DNA of 33,926 nt from an uncultured Pirellulaceae bacterium (lineage in GTDB: Bacteria > Planctomycetota > Planctomycetia > Pirellulales > Pirellulaceae). The position numbers and the translations under genes were made by a program. Location: positions 1 to 33,926 of the forward strand of contig CAJQQR010000195.1 in NCBI GenBank assembly GCA_905480545.1, written 5' to 3'. Positions 9,320 through 18,343 of this stretch are shown here, piece by piece. Position 1 is the first letter of the stretch. Each line of letters begins with the position of its first letter. The notes under the pieces were generated by a model. That model saw nothing but the letters and a program-made list of their open reading frames with translations. It had not been told where the DNA came from and searched no databases.

Positions 9320-10533
9320 TTTTCAAGCTCCACTTGTTCGGTTGTGCGCAGGTACTTAATTAGGTCCAAGACCTGTTCCGATGTCAATTCGTCCAGTTGA
9401 CCGTCCGGCATGATGGACTTGTCGGATGTTTTTCTATTTTCAATGTCTTCTTTGGCAATGACAACTCGCGGCTGTTCTGCGGTTTTTAATACAACTTTTG
9501 TTCCATCTTCTTCGGCAATTACACCGGTGATGATCAAGCCGTCCAGAGTTGAAATCAATTCGGCTCGATATCCTTCGGGAACATCATAACTTGGGTCGAC
9601 GCTATTAAGTAGAATGTAATCCAAATTCGCTCGATTCGATCCTGTCAAATCCGGACCAACCTTTCCGCCTTCGCCATAAAGCATATGGCATGAAGCGCAA
9701 GTCTTGTTGAACAACACTCGACCTCGCGAGGAATTGGCTTTCTCAATCGCTTCGGGGGTAATCAGCTTTTTGTATTTGGCGATTTGTTTTTCACGATCCG
9801 CACCGACTGACTTGATCTTTCCGTATACCCGTTCAAACGCAACACCAAGCGTTATGCTAAGTGACCTTGCAACCTGAACGGGGATATCGTCTCGTTTGAT
9901 TTTGTTGTTCTGGAATGCGAGCAATAACGCGTTTGCATAAATTTTTCGTGATGCAAGTGTTTCAACCACTGCTTTCTGCTGCTGCGGATCAAATTTCTTG
10001 AAACGACTTAAAAGGATCGAAGGTGCATCTGGATTTTCCACCATTGCATATCCGCGAATCGCATCCATACGCAGTTCTGGATGGTCAAGCAATGATTCCA
10101 GGAATTTAGACGCATCGCTGCTCCTTTGGGATAAAAGGCTATTCAAAGCTTTTCGGCGATCGTTTGTATTTGAGTCAGTATTCTTCAGTACTAAAAGCAA
10201 TTTCAACTGAGCATTCTTGTCACCAAATATTTGTGACAATTGCGTCGCCAGATCCTTGACGTTGGCATCATCGCTCTGCGAAAGCTTTTCTGCGAGTTCC
10301 GACCATCCTGCTGGCGCCGTCATGTTCCGTCTCCCTTCCAGTCCACTGAGCATTCCTTTTAGTAATGCCGCCTGGACCGATGCGTTTTCGGACTTTTGAA
10401 TAATCGCGACTAGCCTCGCCAATGAATCTGGATCATCCTGCCCAACAACATCGAATGGTGAAACCAATTGCCCCATTAAACATACGATGCTAAGACAAGT
10501 TGCCGTGATAAAACTCATTTGAGTTCGGTTCAT
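9316..10533 (-). CDS. Pirellula-type heme-binding domain protein with HEAT-like repeats
   Basis: This 405-residue secreted protein has a signal peptide (about 1-31, ending near VVGQ), an all-helical HEAT-like region (about 35-240), and a C-terminal c-type cytochrome domain. The heme site is CASCH (279-283), followed by the family signature GEGGKVGPDLTGSNR. A candidate distal ligand is the Met of SIMPDG (375), and the end LTSEQVLDLIKYLRT is the usual last helix of this TIGR02603-like domain. The domain is normally the C-terminus of PVC-type dehydrogenases. Here it is a separate gene placed upstream of, and overlapping (ATGA), the dehydrogenase-domain gene, so the two products probably form one electron-transfer unit. 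The start codon is a good ATG with a weak upstream purine site. Confidence 0.9.
   Translation of the reverse strand: MNRTQMSFITATCLSIVCLMGQLVSPFDVVGQDDPDSLARLVAIIQKSENASVQAALLKGMLSGLEGRRNMTAPAGWSELAEKLSQSDDANVKDLATQLSQIFGDKNAQLKLLLVLKNTDSNTNDRRKALNSLLSQRSSDASKFLESLLDHPELRMDAIRGYAMVENPDAPSILLSRFKKFDPQQQKAVVETLASRKIYANALLLAFQNNKIKRDDIPVQVARSLSITLGVAFERVYGKIKSVGADREKQIAKYKKLITPEAIEKANSSRGRVLFNKTCASCHMLYGEGGKVGPDLTGSNRANLDYILLNSVDPSYDVPEGYRAELISTLDGLIITGVIAEEDGTKVVLKTAEQPRVVIAKEDIENRKTSDKSIMPDGQLDELTSEQVLDLIKYLRTTEQVELEK
9328..9331 (-). promoter_or_regulatory. Ribosome binding site for the coupled start at 9319
   Basis: GGAG on the minus strand, inside the end of the heme-protein gene, lies 8 nt before the ATG that overlaps its stop. 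It favours the coupled start at 9319 over the internal ATG at 9265. Confidence 0.45.
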
Positions 10534-10951
10534 ATTTTATCCAATGAGAATTGAATCTAATGTTTTATCTTGATGGAATCGCGGTCGTTTGTCACAGCGT
10601 CAACGCGAATTTTCCATAACTATTTTTTGGGCATCGATTGGGCTTTTTTTATTTGCACCGGAACTTCTTGACCCTTTTCGATTCAATAAATATGTTTGTT
10701 GAGCTTCCAACATTTCTTTAGACTCGTTTCCTGATCATCGAAGGTGAAAGCAGTCGTCGTAACCGTGACATCGCATGTTGCCAATCAAGGTTCGAGGGCA
10801 CTTGTCCATCGACGCATTTCAAAACCCTGCTATGAACTGACGGATGTACTGAGTTTTTAACTAACCGCCATAAGAAATTCTGTTGCTTGAAAATGGCGTT
10901 TTCATCACGAATGTTAGTTGAACAAAGAAAAATTGAATTTGCCATTCGGGT
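10534..10951. other. Intergenic region, possibly with a small ORF
   Basis: These 418 nt lie between the metallopeptidase and the heme-binding gene, both minus strand. The right half contains a 75-codon frame (see 10718-10945). The left half is AT-rich with T runs on the plus strand around 10620-10650 and presumably holds the promoter of the heme-dehydrogenase pair. I see no convincing terminator hairpin. Confidence 0.45.
10718..10945 (-). CDS. Possible small hypothetical protein (75 aa)
   Basis: This ATG-initiated frame begins 6 nt after the stop of the metallopeptidase gene on the same strand. The product is basic and helical-looking, with Trp, Leu and Arg spaced as in a helix (NFLWRLVKN, NLDWQHAMSRLRRLL). 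There is no signal peptide, membrane segment or motif I recognise. The close spacing suggests translation from the same message. The region is otherwise non-coding, so it may also be a chance frame. Confidence 0.3.
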   Translation of the reverse strand: MANSIFLCSTNIRDENAIFKQQNFLWRLVKNSVHPSVHSRVLKCVDGQVPSNLDWQHAMSRLRRLLSPSMIRKRV

Positions 10952-12019
10952 TTACTTCGGCAAAACCTTGATTTGGGATTGAATCGGCTTGTCTATGAAT
11001 TTACTGAATTCGACCTCAAATTCCCTAACGCTCTGCCCAAACGTTTCGCGAAAGGCACGTTCCCATCCCAATCTTTCGACATTTGGATGAAAAGATTTCA
11101 GCAAGACGTCTTCCCCGGATCGGTTCAGCAAGTACGCGATTGCCCACGCTCCACTGTGGTAGGCTAATTCTCTACATTCGCTTTCGTATGAATTCGGCAG
11201 TAAAGTTGCGCAGTTTTTTCTCAAGGATTGAATGGAATTCATTTTCCGGGTCATCCGTTCCTCAAGGGACTGCCATGTTTGAGAACCATTTTTCCATTGT
11301 GGTAGCTTTTTGGATTTCCAAAGTTTCGCTGCTGTGATTTCTGCCATCGCTACCGCTGACCCCTCAACAAACCATGTCGGCCCCATCAACGCACGGCGTC
11401 GATCATGATCCTTGGTTTGAATATGTGAGTGCTGAAGGGAATGCCAATACTCGTGCAGGATTGTGATTTGTTCATCCTCGGCAGCAATATTGAGAACTCC
11501 TGCAAATCCCAATGGCAGAGATGATGTCATACGATGAAACCCCCACTGCGCACCGCCGTTGTGCCCAGCACTGCCACGCGGTTTGCCTGTGGCCAGAGCC
11601 TTTGCACCAATTTCCTGATACATGAGAAAACCATGGTCTTTGTTGGAGTTGTCCATTAGGCAATCATTTCGCGTCATGTGACCTCTGGCGACGCGACGTT
11701 CGCAGAACTTCTTCCCCAGTTCAATTGCCGCATCTCGGTCGGTGCCCAATATCCAGTACTCAAGACGTCCTGATGATCCCCATGTTTGAACCGCGGCCCC
11801 AAGCGTTTCTCGGACGGCTTGTGTTACTTTTTTATTAACATCTTTGGCTGCGAAAACTTCCGTTTGGTTTTTTGTTTCCGTTCCAAATAGGTTCTTTGAC
11901 GGCGACTGGGGACGAACCACATTTTCCTGCTCAACGCTTTTTGATTCTGCCGCCGTAGACATGACGACAATTACGAGAGCGAAAACATAATGTGCGATTA
12001 TCCTGGGAGTTGAAGTCAT
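10952..12019 (-). CDS. Secreted HExxH zinc metallopeptidase, gluzincin-like (peptidase MA-like)
   Basis: This 355-residue protein has a signal peptide (MTSTPRIIAHYVFALVIVVM, cleavage near AES). The zinc site is HEYWH (His189, Glu190, His193), followed 26 residues later by WFVEGSA, whose Glu219 fits the third zinc ligand of gluzincins, where it sits in a W-x-x-E-G helix. The helical C-terminus (YHSGAWAIAYLLNRSGED and beyond) is typical of peptidase MA-like proteins. It is probably a periplasmic or cell-surface protease of unknown target. A GTG at 12052 in the same frame would add 11 residues ahead of the signal; the ATG at 12019 is preferred. The gene stands alone apart from the possible small ORF behind it. 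The family assignment rests on motif spacing only. Confidence 0.8.
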   Translation of the reverse strand: MTSTPRIIAHYVFALVIVVMSTAAESKSVEQENVVRPQSPSKNLFGTETKNQTEVFAAKDVNKKVTQAVRETLGAAVQTWGSSGRLEYWILGTDRDAAIELGKKFCERRVARGHMTRNDCLMDNSNKDHGFLMYQEIGAKALATGKPRGSAGHNGGAQWGFHRMTSSLPLGFAGVLNIAAEDEQITILHEYWHSLQHSHIQTKDHDRRRALMGPTWFVEGSAVAMAEITAAKLWKSKKLPQWKNGSQTWQSLEERMTRKMNSIQSLRKNCATLLPNSYESECRELAYHSGAWAIAYLLNRSGEDVLLKSFHPNVERLGWERAFRETFGQSVREFEVEFSKFIDKPIQSQIKVLPK

Positions 12020-12500
12020 TGGGTTTTGGCTCGCATTGTTATGGAAAAGCACTATAAAGTTTACCGTTTTCGCATGATCGCGAAAAATTCAATTTATCCA
12101 TGCTTGAACAGGTGCGAATCTGCACGGCAATTCACAAGTTTCGCAAGCAAAAATCTGAATTCATTTGTACCGGGTCGTCTCATCTGTCTGCTAGGAAAAC
12201 AAGGGAATCGCAGAGAGACGGCACATCTCGCGTTCAATTACCAGCTTGCTTCTGCTGACCGGATGCCCCAGCCTTTTCACCCACGGCACCATCGTTTTTG
12301 TAATGACTTATGATTTCGACCATCAGATTCAAAAGCCTCCCTTCAATTGATTCGATGATTCGTAGGGCCGAGATGAAATAGGTGTGATGGAATTCGCCTT
12401 GTGTTCGTTTTCAATCATTAGCTTCCTCTCGTAGCTGAATGATTGATTTTGATTTGCATGATCAGCTCGCGACACTTTAACTTTTTTGACCGTGAATTGC
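12020..12500. other. Intergenic region with one inverted repeat
   Basis: These 481 nt separate the DUF1501 gene from the metallopeptidase gene (both minus). No frame here has a plausible start, motif or export signal; a plus-strand frame at 12026-12313 has neither context nor family features. The only structure I see is the hairpin at 12411-12446. Confidence 0.5.
12411..12446. repeat. Inverted repeat (hairpin) downstream of the DUF1501 gene
   Basis: The arms 12411-12423 and 12433-12446 pair over 13 bp with one bulged base and a 9-nt loop. The hairpin lies 54 nt past the DUF1501 stop. On the minus transcript it is not followed by a U run, so it could be a 3' stabilising structure or a weak terminator. 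Confidence 0.4.
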
Positions 12501-13931
12501 TTATGACAAAATGTCTTTTACGACATGGCCATGCACGTCAGTAAGTCGGCGATCGATTCCGTTTTGCCGATAGACGAGTCGTTGGTGATCGATTCCTAAA
12601 AGATGTAGAACCGTTGCGTGGAAATCGTAGCAATAGGTTTTGCCTTTTTCTGCTTTGTAGCCCCATTCGTCGCTATTCCCGTAGCTCGTCCCTGCCTTGA
12701 TTCCGGCCCCTGCAAGCCAGGTGACAAACGAACCGCCATTATGATCGCGTCCGTCTCCTCCCTGCGCAAATGGCGTGCGACCGAATTCAGTTGTCCAGAT
12801 TAAAAGTGTGTCTTCAAACAAACCACGCGATTTTAAATCACGTAAAAGTGCCGCGATTGGTTGGTCGACAGATGCCGCGATCGGTGGCAATTCTTTTGAG
12901 ATGCTTCCATGATTGTCCCAGTTTCCGGTTGCTCCCTGCTGGCCAGACCAAACTTGCACAAATCGCGTTCCACGTTCGACCAGTCGCCGTGCAAGCAAGC
13001 AACGTTTTCCAAAATCCTGAGTGGTTGGATTTTCCAATCCATACGCTTGGTTGGTTGCTGCGGTCTCCTTGGAAAGATCGAATGCTTCAGGCGCCGACAG
13101 TTGCATCCGGGCAGCAAGTTCGTACGATTGAATTCTCGCGTCGGCTCGCGAATCGTCCCGATGATGGTTCACCGAATGTGCTGCGTTCAGTTTTTGCAGC
13201 AATTCAAAACCCTCCACGTCCGCTCTTCGAGTAGCGAACGGATACTTTTCTTTGGGGAACAAGTCTGGGACAGGGTTTTTTCTTCCCGCTTTAATGACCG
13301 TACCTTGATGAACGGCAGGCAGAAAGCCTGATGAAAACGGACCCTTCTGATTGTAAGGCAGGCCTTTCGCGTCAGGCAAAACGACAAACGTCGGCAGTTC
13401 ATCACTCAGGTTTCCCAAACCGTAAGAAATCCAGGCTCCCATACTGGGAAAGCCTGGAAGCAGAAAACCGGAGTTCATCATGTAGGTTGCCGGACCGTGC
13501 ACATTTGTTTTCGACGCCATCGCCATAAGGAAAGCCATGTTGTCGACTTCCTTGGCTTGATGCGGAAAAACACTGCTCACCCACCGACCACTCTCACCAT
13601 GTTGTTTAAATTTAAAGGGGCTCTTTAGCATCGCTCCTGCCGGCGCGGTGAAGCCTTCGGGCTTTTCAGCTGGACCAAGTTTCTGGCCATGAAGTTTTTC
13701 CAGCATCGGTTTGTAGTCGAACGTGTCCATGGGACTTGCGCCGCCGGTCATGAACAGTTGGATGACGCGTTTCACTTTGGCTGGATGATGCAAACCGCCA
13801 TTGAATGCCGGATTAGGAGATTTGTTTTCGAGGGACAACGCTTCACGTTCGAGCAACTGTGCAACGGCCAGTCCGCCAAGTCCGCCGCCGATGTTCCATA
13901 GTAATTGTCGTCGTGAGTTGATATTCGTCAT
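12501..13931 (-). CDS. DUF1501 protein, Tat-exported (sulfatase/alkaline-phosphatase-fold family)
   Basis: This 476-residue protein has the N-terminus SRRQLLWNIGGGLGGLA, a twin-arginine-type export signal. The body shows DUF1501 hallmarks: VIQLFMTGGASPMDTFDYKP, KVDNMAFLMAMASKTNVHGP-like text, GFPSMGAWISYGLG, RLVERGTRFVQVWSG, TLLIWTTEFGRTPFAQGGDGRDHNGG, and FHATVLHLLGID near the end. The Glu-Phe-Gly-Arg-Thr and Asp-His positions align with the metal-site region of the alkaline-phosphatase superfamily, to which DUF1501 is thought to be related; enzymatic activity is unproven. It starts 2 nt after the stop of the DUF1549/DUF1553 gene, the standard planctomycete pairing, so both are made from one message. 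Confidence 0.93.
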   Translation of the reverse strand: MTNINSRRQLLWNIGGGLGGLAVAQLLEREALSLENKSPNPAFNGGLHHPAKVKRVIQLFMTGGASPMDTFDYKPMLEKLHGQKLGPAEKPEGFTAPAGAMLKSPFKFKQHGESGRWVSSVFPHQAKEVDNMAFLMAMASKTNVHGPATYMMNSGFLLPGFPSMGAWISYGLGNLSDELPTFVVLPDAKGLPYNQKGPFSSGFLPAVHQGTVIKAGRKNPVPDLFPKEKYPFATRRADVEGFELLQKLNAAHSVNHHRDDSRADARIQSYELAARMQLSAPEAFDLSKETAATNQAYGLENPTTQDFGKRCLLARRLVERGTRFVQVWSGQQGATGNWDNHGSISKELPPIAASVDQPIAALLRDLKSRGLFEDTLLIWTTEFGRTPFAQGGDGRDHNGGSFVTWLAGAGIKAGTSYGNSDEWGYKAEKGKTYCYDFHATVLHLLGIDHQRLVYRQNGIDRRLTDVHGHVVKDILS

Positions 13932-13933
13932 TC

Positions 13934-16900
13934 TTAATCCACAAATACAAATTCGTTGCTATTGAGAAGGACTCTGCACGTTGCGGCAAGACCATGTTTT
14001 TTTGCGTAAGCGACCAGCATTTGCTGCTCCGCGGAGGCTGGTTCACGTAAAAAGATCCAGCGACATGCTATGGCGATTTGTTCGTCGATCAACTGATGGT
14101 TTGTTTCAATGTTTTTTGCCAAGACCTCACTGTGGTGCAACACGAAGTCGTTGTTAAAAAGCATCAATGCCTGCAGTGCAGAACCGGACGAACCCCGTTT
14201 TGGCGATAACAATCCGAGGTCCGGAAAATCAAGCGATTCCATAAACGGATCTGCGATGCCCCGCCAAACAACACGATAAATGCTTCGCCGAGCTGCTTTT
14301 GAGTCGTTCCAGTCGAATGCATCGTAGTCCAGTTTCGGAGTCGCCTGTGGGCCCTTGGTTTGAGTAAATTGTTGGATGCCCGGGCCGCCCATCGTGAGGT
14401 CGATTCGTCCTGAAAGCTGAAGAACAGCGTCGCGAAATGACTCGGCGTCCATTTTGTTGCGATTCATTCGCCAGAGCAATCGATTCTCGGCGTCAATAGA
14501 CTGAGGCACTTTGGTTTTGTCAGGGGACGAATTGGATGGTGATCCTGACGCCTGTTGATAAGTCGCAGATAACAAAATTAAACGATGGATTTTTTTTAAT
14601 GATCCTTTTGCATCGTCGCGAAACCAGACGGCAAGCCAGTCGAGCAATTCAGGATGCGAAGGTTCTCCTCCCATTCGCCCAAAGTCGTTCAGCGTGTCAC
14701 ATAAGCCTTGTCCAAAGTGATAGGCCCAGACGCGATTCACCACGCTGCGCCAAGTAAGAGGGTTTTCCGAAGCAGCCAGCCAATCAGCTAAACCGGCCCG
14801 TCGAGCTGATTCGTCACTAGGATTTTCTAGCTCAAATTGATCAGCCAATTCTGTGAGAACAGAGAGCGCTCCGGCATTGGCAACTTTGCCAGGCTTGTGA
14901 ATGTCACCGCGATGCAAAACGTTGACAACTTTCGGAGTCATCGGATTGGCGAGTTTGTTTCCGTGAGAGTAACTGTTCGAAACGGCATACACCGCAGATT
15001 GTGGAGGTAAAACTGCAAGCTTCTTTTGCGCATGAATCTGTATCGCATGCGCGGCAATGGCAGCTTGCTGAGCTTCCGAGCGTTGATCGTGTTGGATTTT
15101 TAGCGCGGCGATCACCGGTGCGGGCAAGACTTCAATGGATGCAATTGCTTCATCAGCATCAGTTACTGACAGTTTCGTCCGACCAATCAGGTGCCCGCCT
15201 CCATGCAGTTGCTTCAACACAATGACAATCTGATCGGAAGGACTGAGGGGCTGCGGTTTTTCTAATTCAAAAACAGCGAAGTGAGACTCGCCCACTTTGG
15301 GATAAATTCCCCACGCCGTTTTTATATTTCCATCTATTGCGTGAGCAATCGTCCAGCCTTGTTGATCCCAATCCGCAGTCGCCTTTCGGATTTTCAATCG
15401 TATCGGTTCGGCCTTCGCATTTTCTGGGTTATGCAAACTCACCTCGAATTCAGTGAGATGCAAATTGCCGTTATCTTGCCGGCCCGGACCATTCAGCGGC
15501 AAACTGGCGTCAGCGAGCACGTCGAGTCGAATGGCGGTTAGACGTTTTAGCGACGATGAAGCAGTGATCGTATAGGTGTCTTTTTCCGGGCGAGTGCCGG
15601 ATGCGAGAAGGGAGTCGTCTGCCAGTTGTTTCAATGTTGAACCGCTTGATGAAGTAAAGCCTGATGGTGCGAGGGTTTCCCATGCCAACGGTTTGTTGCC
15701 AAACTTTTTCTCCCATTTTTTAACGATGGTGACATACTCATCAGCGAGCAACTTTTTTCTATGCTCAATTTCGGAGCTTTTGGAGTATTCCAAAAGCGAC
15801 TGCCAATCTTGACGTTGTTTGGCGATGACTGCGTCCGCATCGTAAAGCACATCGCCTTTTCCGATTCCGGCAAACACAGCTTGCAGCGAGTAGTAATCTT
15901 CCTGGGTGACAGGATCAAATTTATGGTCGTGACACCGCGCACAATTGGCAGTCGTGCTTGCGAATGCTGCCATGGTTTGTGCAACCATGTCATCCCGATC
16001 GAGATAGTCAAACGTGATTGGCGCCGTCGATGCTCGACTCAATTCCAATGGGCCCGCTGCAATAAACCCGAGCGCGGGAGTCAAGTTTTTCTGGTTCGGA
16101 AAAAAATGATCCGCTGCCAATTGCTCGCGAATGAAACGCGGCCAGGGTGTGTCACGATTGAAGCTGTCGATCACATAATCACGATATGGCCATGCGTTCC
16201 CGCGAAAAACATCATGCTCACACCCGTGCGAGTCGGCAAAATGAACTGTATCTAACCAATGGCGAGCCCAACGTTCACCATAGCGTGGCGAATCGAGCAA
16301 GCGATCAACCAATTTTTCGTACGCATCGGGGCTCTTATCGGCGATAAAAGTCGAAACGATTTCCGGAGTTGGCGGAAGTCCGTGCAGGTCAAAATACAAT
16401 CGTCGGATCAAAGTGCGGCGATCGGCGGGTGGTGATAACGACAGGTTTTTTTCTGCCAATTTTCGTCGGACAAATGCATCGATCGGATCGGGTTTCGTAT
16501 GCTCTTTCGAGTTGTTCGTTCGAACATTGATCGGGATATCGGGGCGTTTCAGCGGTTGCAGGGACCACCAATTGAGAGGGGAGCCATCGAACTTTTTCTT
16601 TGCCGAATTGGCGGTTCTGGGATCAACCGCTCCTTGCTTTACCCAATCGACAAGCAGTTTGATTTTGGCATCGGAGAGTTTTTCCTCCGGAGGCATTTGC
16701 AGATTCTTAACCTGATGACGGACTGCCTTAATTAGCAGGCTCTCATCGGGTTTACCAACGGAAATGGCTGGACCATGTTCTCCCCCAGTGGTCCAGCCAC
16801 TTCGAGAATCCAGTGTCAAACCGCCCTCCATGCCGCTTTCATGCGAATGACACTCCAGGCAATGGGTCTCTAAAATTGGAAGAATGTTTTCTGTGAAAAA

Positions 16901-17068
16901 GCGTTCTTCTTCCGCATTTTTTGCCTCTTGTGCATTGGTGACCTTCAATTGGATCAGACTCATGACCAAGAATGATATCGCGAGCATCGGGATGAGACGG
17001 GTCGGTTTTATCAAGATAGTGTTTGAGCCACTCGATGAGAGGTCGTCTGAATGGAAAGAACTCAACAT
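13934..17068 (-). CDS. DUF1549/DUF1553 planctomycete cytochrome (PSCyt1-PSCyt2-PSD1 architecture)
   Basis: Counted from the ATG at 17068 the protein has 1044 residues. After an export segment (about 28-45, cleavage near TNAQEA) comes the planctomycete cytochrome C domain with CLECH (70-74) and the MPP of NLQMPPEEK. DUF1549 (about 195-402) has the typical RRLYFDLHGLPPTP, RWARHWLD and the second heme motif CARCHDHKFDP (376-386). A middle region (about 470-640) resembles a discoidin- or NPCBM-like beta domain (HAIDGNIKTAWG), suggesting carbohydrate binding. DUF1553 (about 745-1000) ends the protein. The start is uncertain: TTG 17146, ATG 17068, TTG 17005 and ATG 16987 are all in frame and none has a clear ribosome binding site. 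The DUF1501 gene follows after 2 nt. The reaction is unknown. Confidence 0.92.
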   Translation of the reverse strand: MLSSFHSDDLSSSGSNTILIKPTRLIPMLAISFLVMSLIQLKVTNAQEAKNAEEERFFTENILPILETHCLECHSHESGMEGGLTLDSRSGWTTGGEHGPAISVGKPDESLLIKAVRHQVKNLQMPPEEKLSDAKIKLLVDWVKQGAVDPRTANSAKKKFDGSPLNWWSLQPLKRPDIPINVRTNNSKEHTKPDPIDAFVRRKLAEKNLSLSPPADRRTLIRRLYFDLHGLPPTPEIVSTFIADKSPDAYEKLVDRLLDSPRYGERWARHWLDTVHFADSHGCEHDVFRGNAWPYRDYVIDSFNRDTPWPRFIREQLAADHFFPNQKNLTPALGFIAAGPLELSRASTAPITFDYLDRDDMVAQTMAAFASTTANCARCHDHKFDPVTQEDYYSLQAVFAGIGKGDVLYDADAVIAKQRQDWQSLLEYSKSSEIEHRKKLLADEYVTIVKKWEKKFGNKPLAWETLAPSGFTSSSGSTLKQLADDSLLASGTRPEKDTYTITASSSLKRLTAIRLDVLADASLPLNGPGRQDNGNLHLTEFEVSLHNPENAKAEPIRLKIRKATADWDQQGWTIAHAIDGNIKTAWGIYPKVGESHFAVFELEKPQPLSPSDQIVIVLKQLHGGGHLIGRTKLSVTDADEAIASIEVLPAPVIAALKIQHDQRSEAQQAAIAAHAIQIHAQKKLAVLPPQSAVYAVSNSYSHGNKLANPMTPKVVNVLHRGDIHKPGKVANAGALSVLTELADQFELENPSDESARRAGLADWLAASENPLTWRSVVNRVWAYHFGQGLCDTLNDFGRMGGEPSHPELLDWLAVWFRDDAKGSLKKIHRLILLSATYQQASGSPSNSSPDKTKVPQSIDAENRLLWRMNRNKMDAESFRDAVLQLSGRIDLTMGGPGIQQFTQTKGPQATPKLDYDAFDWNDSKAARRSIYRVVWRGIADPFMESLDFPDLGLLSPKRGSSGSALQALMLFNNDFVLHHSEVLAKNIETNHQLIDEQIAIACRWIFLREPASAEQQMLVAYAKKHGLAATCRVLLNSNEFVFVD

Positions 17069-17409
17069 ATGCGATGTCGAAGTGCTGTTGATTGGTGGGA
17101 GATGCGAATCTGTGGCGATTGGTGGAATCGTTTGATCCTGAAGCAATCAGAACTATAACCCAATTTTCGCGCGATTCCAAATCTGTTCATCGCTGGGCAG
17201 TGGCTGGGTTGTGCCTTGGGGAATCTGCCGGACATGCATTGAAAAAGCCGCCAATTGGCAATACTTCACCCGTTTTCATATTCACCAATCGTGTCGCCGG
17301 CCAACGATAAAAAAGTTTGAGTTCGCTTCCTTCTCATTGCCGCCAAAACCATCTCGTTTTGCCGCACATGTCAAATGAAGCTCTCGATGGACGCTCTCGA
17401 TCTTCGCGT
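17069..17409. other. Intergenic region
   Basis: These 341 nt lie between the alpha/beta-hydrolase stop and the DUF1549/DUF1553 start, both minus. The right-hand part should hold the promoter of the cytochrome-DUF1501 pair. No gene, clear promoter boxes or terminator hairpin were recognised. Up to 78 nt at the left end could be coding if the longer TTG start of the cytochrome gene is used. Confidence 0.45.
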
Positions 17410-18282
17410 CTATTGTTTCGATTTTGCCGAAAGGTGCGTTTCAAACCATGCCACCATCGATTCGGTCGCTTTTTTCGCGTCGTCACCTTGAAATCCGTGT
17501 CCGGCACCGGCAAATTCAATCAGCTGGCTCTTGACCTTCGCTTTTTGGAACGCTGCTTGGATGTTACGACTGTGAGAAATCGGAACCAGTTCGTCTTTGT
17601 CCCCTGCGAGCAACAGGGTCGCCGCATCATCAGATGTAACATGGACCAGCGGCGATGCTGTTTCTGCGCTTTTGATGTCCAGTGTCAGAGCTGGAAAGTT
17701 TTTGTAAGCTGCAAGGCGATCAGGATTTTCGCTAACCATAATCCGCAAATCGGTCGGGGCGACGTAGGCAACAACGGCATTGACTCGATCACTGACACGA
17801 TCAACGGGGTCACTTGCATCAGGATTCCCTTTGTCGGATGCCGTGCCCAGCATCAAGGAAAGATGCCCGCCAGCGCTCATTCCAAAAACTCCGATTCGAT
17901 TGGGATCTATCTTGAGTTTTTTTGCGTTGAGGCGGATGTGTCGGACGCTGCGGCGGACATCAGAAACAGCTTCCGGGATTGAAAATTTTGGACTGCTTCC
18001 ATGGCGAACTGCAAAAACAGTGAAGCCTTTGTCCGTTAGCGGTTTGGCCAACTGTTGCATTTGTTTTGGCGGTGACCAACGTGAATACCATCCGCCGCTG
18101 ACGATGAACAAGACCGCCGCGCCATTTGCTTTTTCTTCTGGGGCAAAGACGTCGTACGTCAAGGCAAGTCCATACTTATGTCCGTATACGACGTCAGGGC
18201 GAACGATTGATTGCGCCCGAGCCAACGGGGAAAAAGCGATGGTTAACACGATTGATAATAGAATTGCATTCGGCTTGAGCAT
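17410..18282 (-). CDS. Secreted alpha/beta-hydrolase, esterase/lipase (BD-FAE-like)
   Basis: This 290-residue protein has a Sec signal (MLKPNAILLSIVLTIAFSPL, cleavage after ARA). The fold is shown by the oxyanion-hole strand VSGGWYSRW (61-69), the nucleophile elbow GMSAGG with Ser136, the acid in AGDKDELVP (Asp230 is the better candidate) and His262 in GAGHGF. The short lid and the DVRRSVRHIRLNAKKL helix are typical of small carboxylesterases that deacylate plant or algal polysaccharides; the substrate here is not determined. The ATG at 18282 is chosen because AAGGAA lies 7 nt upstream and the signal peptide begins there, although the frame is open to 18333. It follows the serine hydrolase gene by 61 nt and is probably cotranscribed. 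Confidence 0.88.
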   Translation of the reverse strand: MLKPNAILLSIVLTIAFSPLARAQSIVRPDVVYGHKYGLALTYDVFAPEEKANGAAVLFIVSGGWYSRWSPPKQMQQLAKPLTDKGFTVFAVRHGSSPKFSIPEAVSDVRRSVRHIRLNAKKLKIDPNRIGVFGMSAGGHLSLMLGTASDKGNPDASDPVDRVSDRVNAVVAYVAPTDLRIMVSENPDRLAAYKNFPALTLDIKSAETASPLVHVTSDDAATLLLAGDKDELVPISHSRNIQAAFQKAKVKSQLIEFAGAGHGFQGDDAKKATESMVAWFETHLSAKSKQ

Positions 18283-18289
18283 GGAGGAT

Positions 18290-18295
18290 TTCCTT
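18290..18295 (-). promoter_or_regulatory. Ribosome binding site for the alpha/beta-hydrolase start at 18282
   Basis: AAGGAA on the minus strand, 7 nt before the ATG at 18282. It decides against the longer start at 18333, which would put a basic 17-residue tail in front of the signal peptide. Confidence 0.55.
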
Positions 18296-18343
18296 GTTGA
18301 ACGACGTTGGGAAGTGCGGGGACGTTGAGTCAAATTGGTGCTT

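Noticed and set aside
10668..10696. Promoter-like TTGACC, 17-nt spacer, TATGTT on the plus strand
   Set aside because: No plus-strand gene follows before 20195 and the surrounding genes are minus strand; it would only make sense for an antisense RNA, for which there is no other evidence.
12026..12313. 95-codon plus-strand frame
   Set aside because: It begins inside the 5' region of a minus-strand gene and shows no motif, signal or plausible context.
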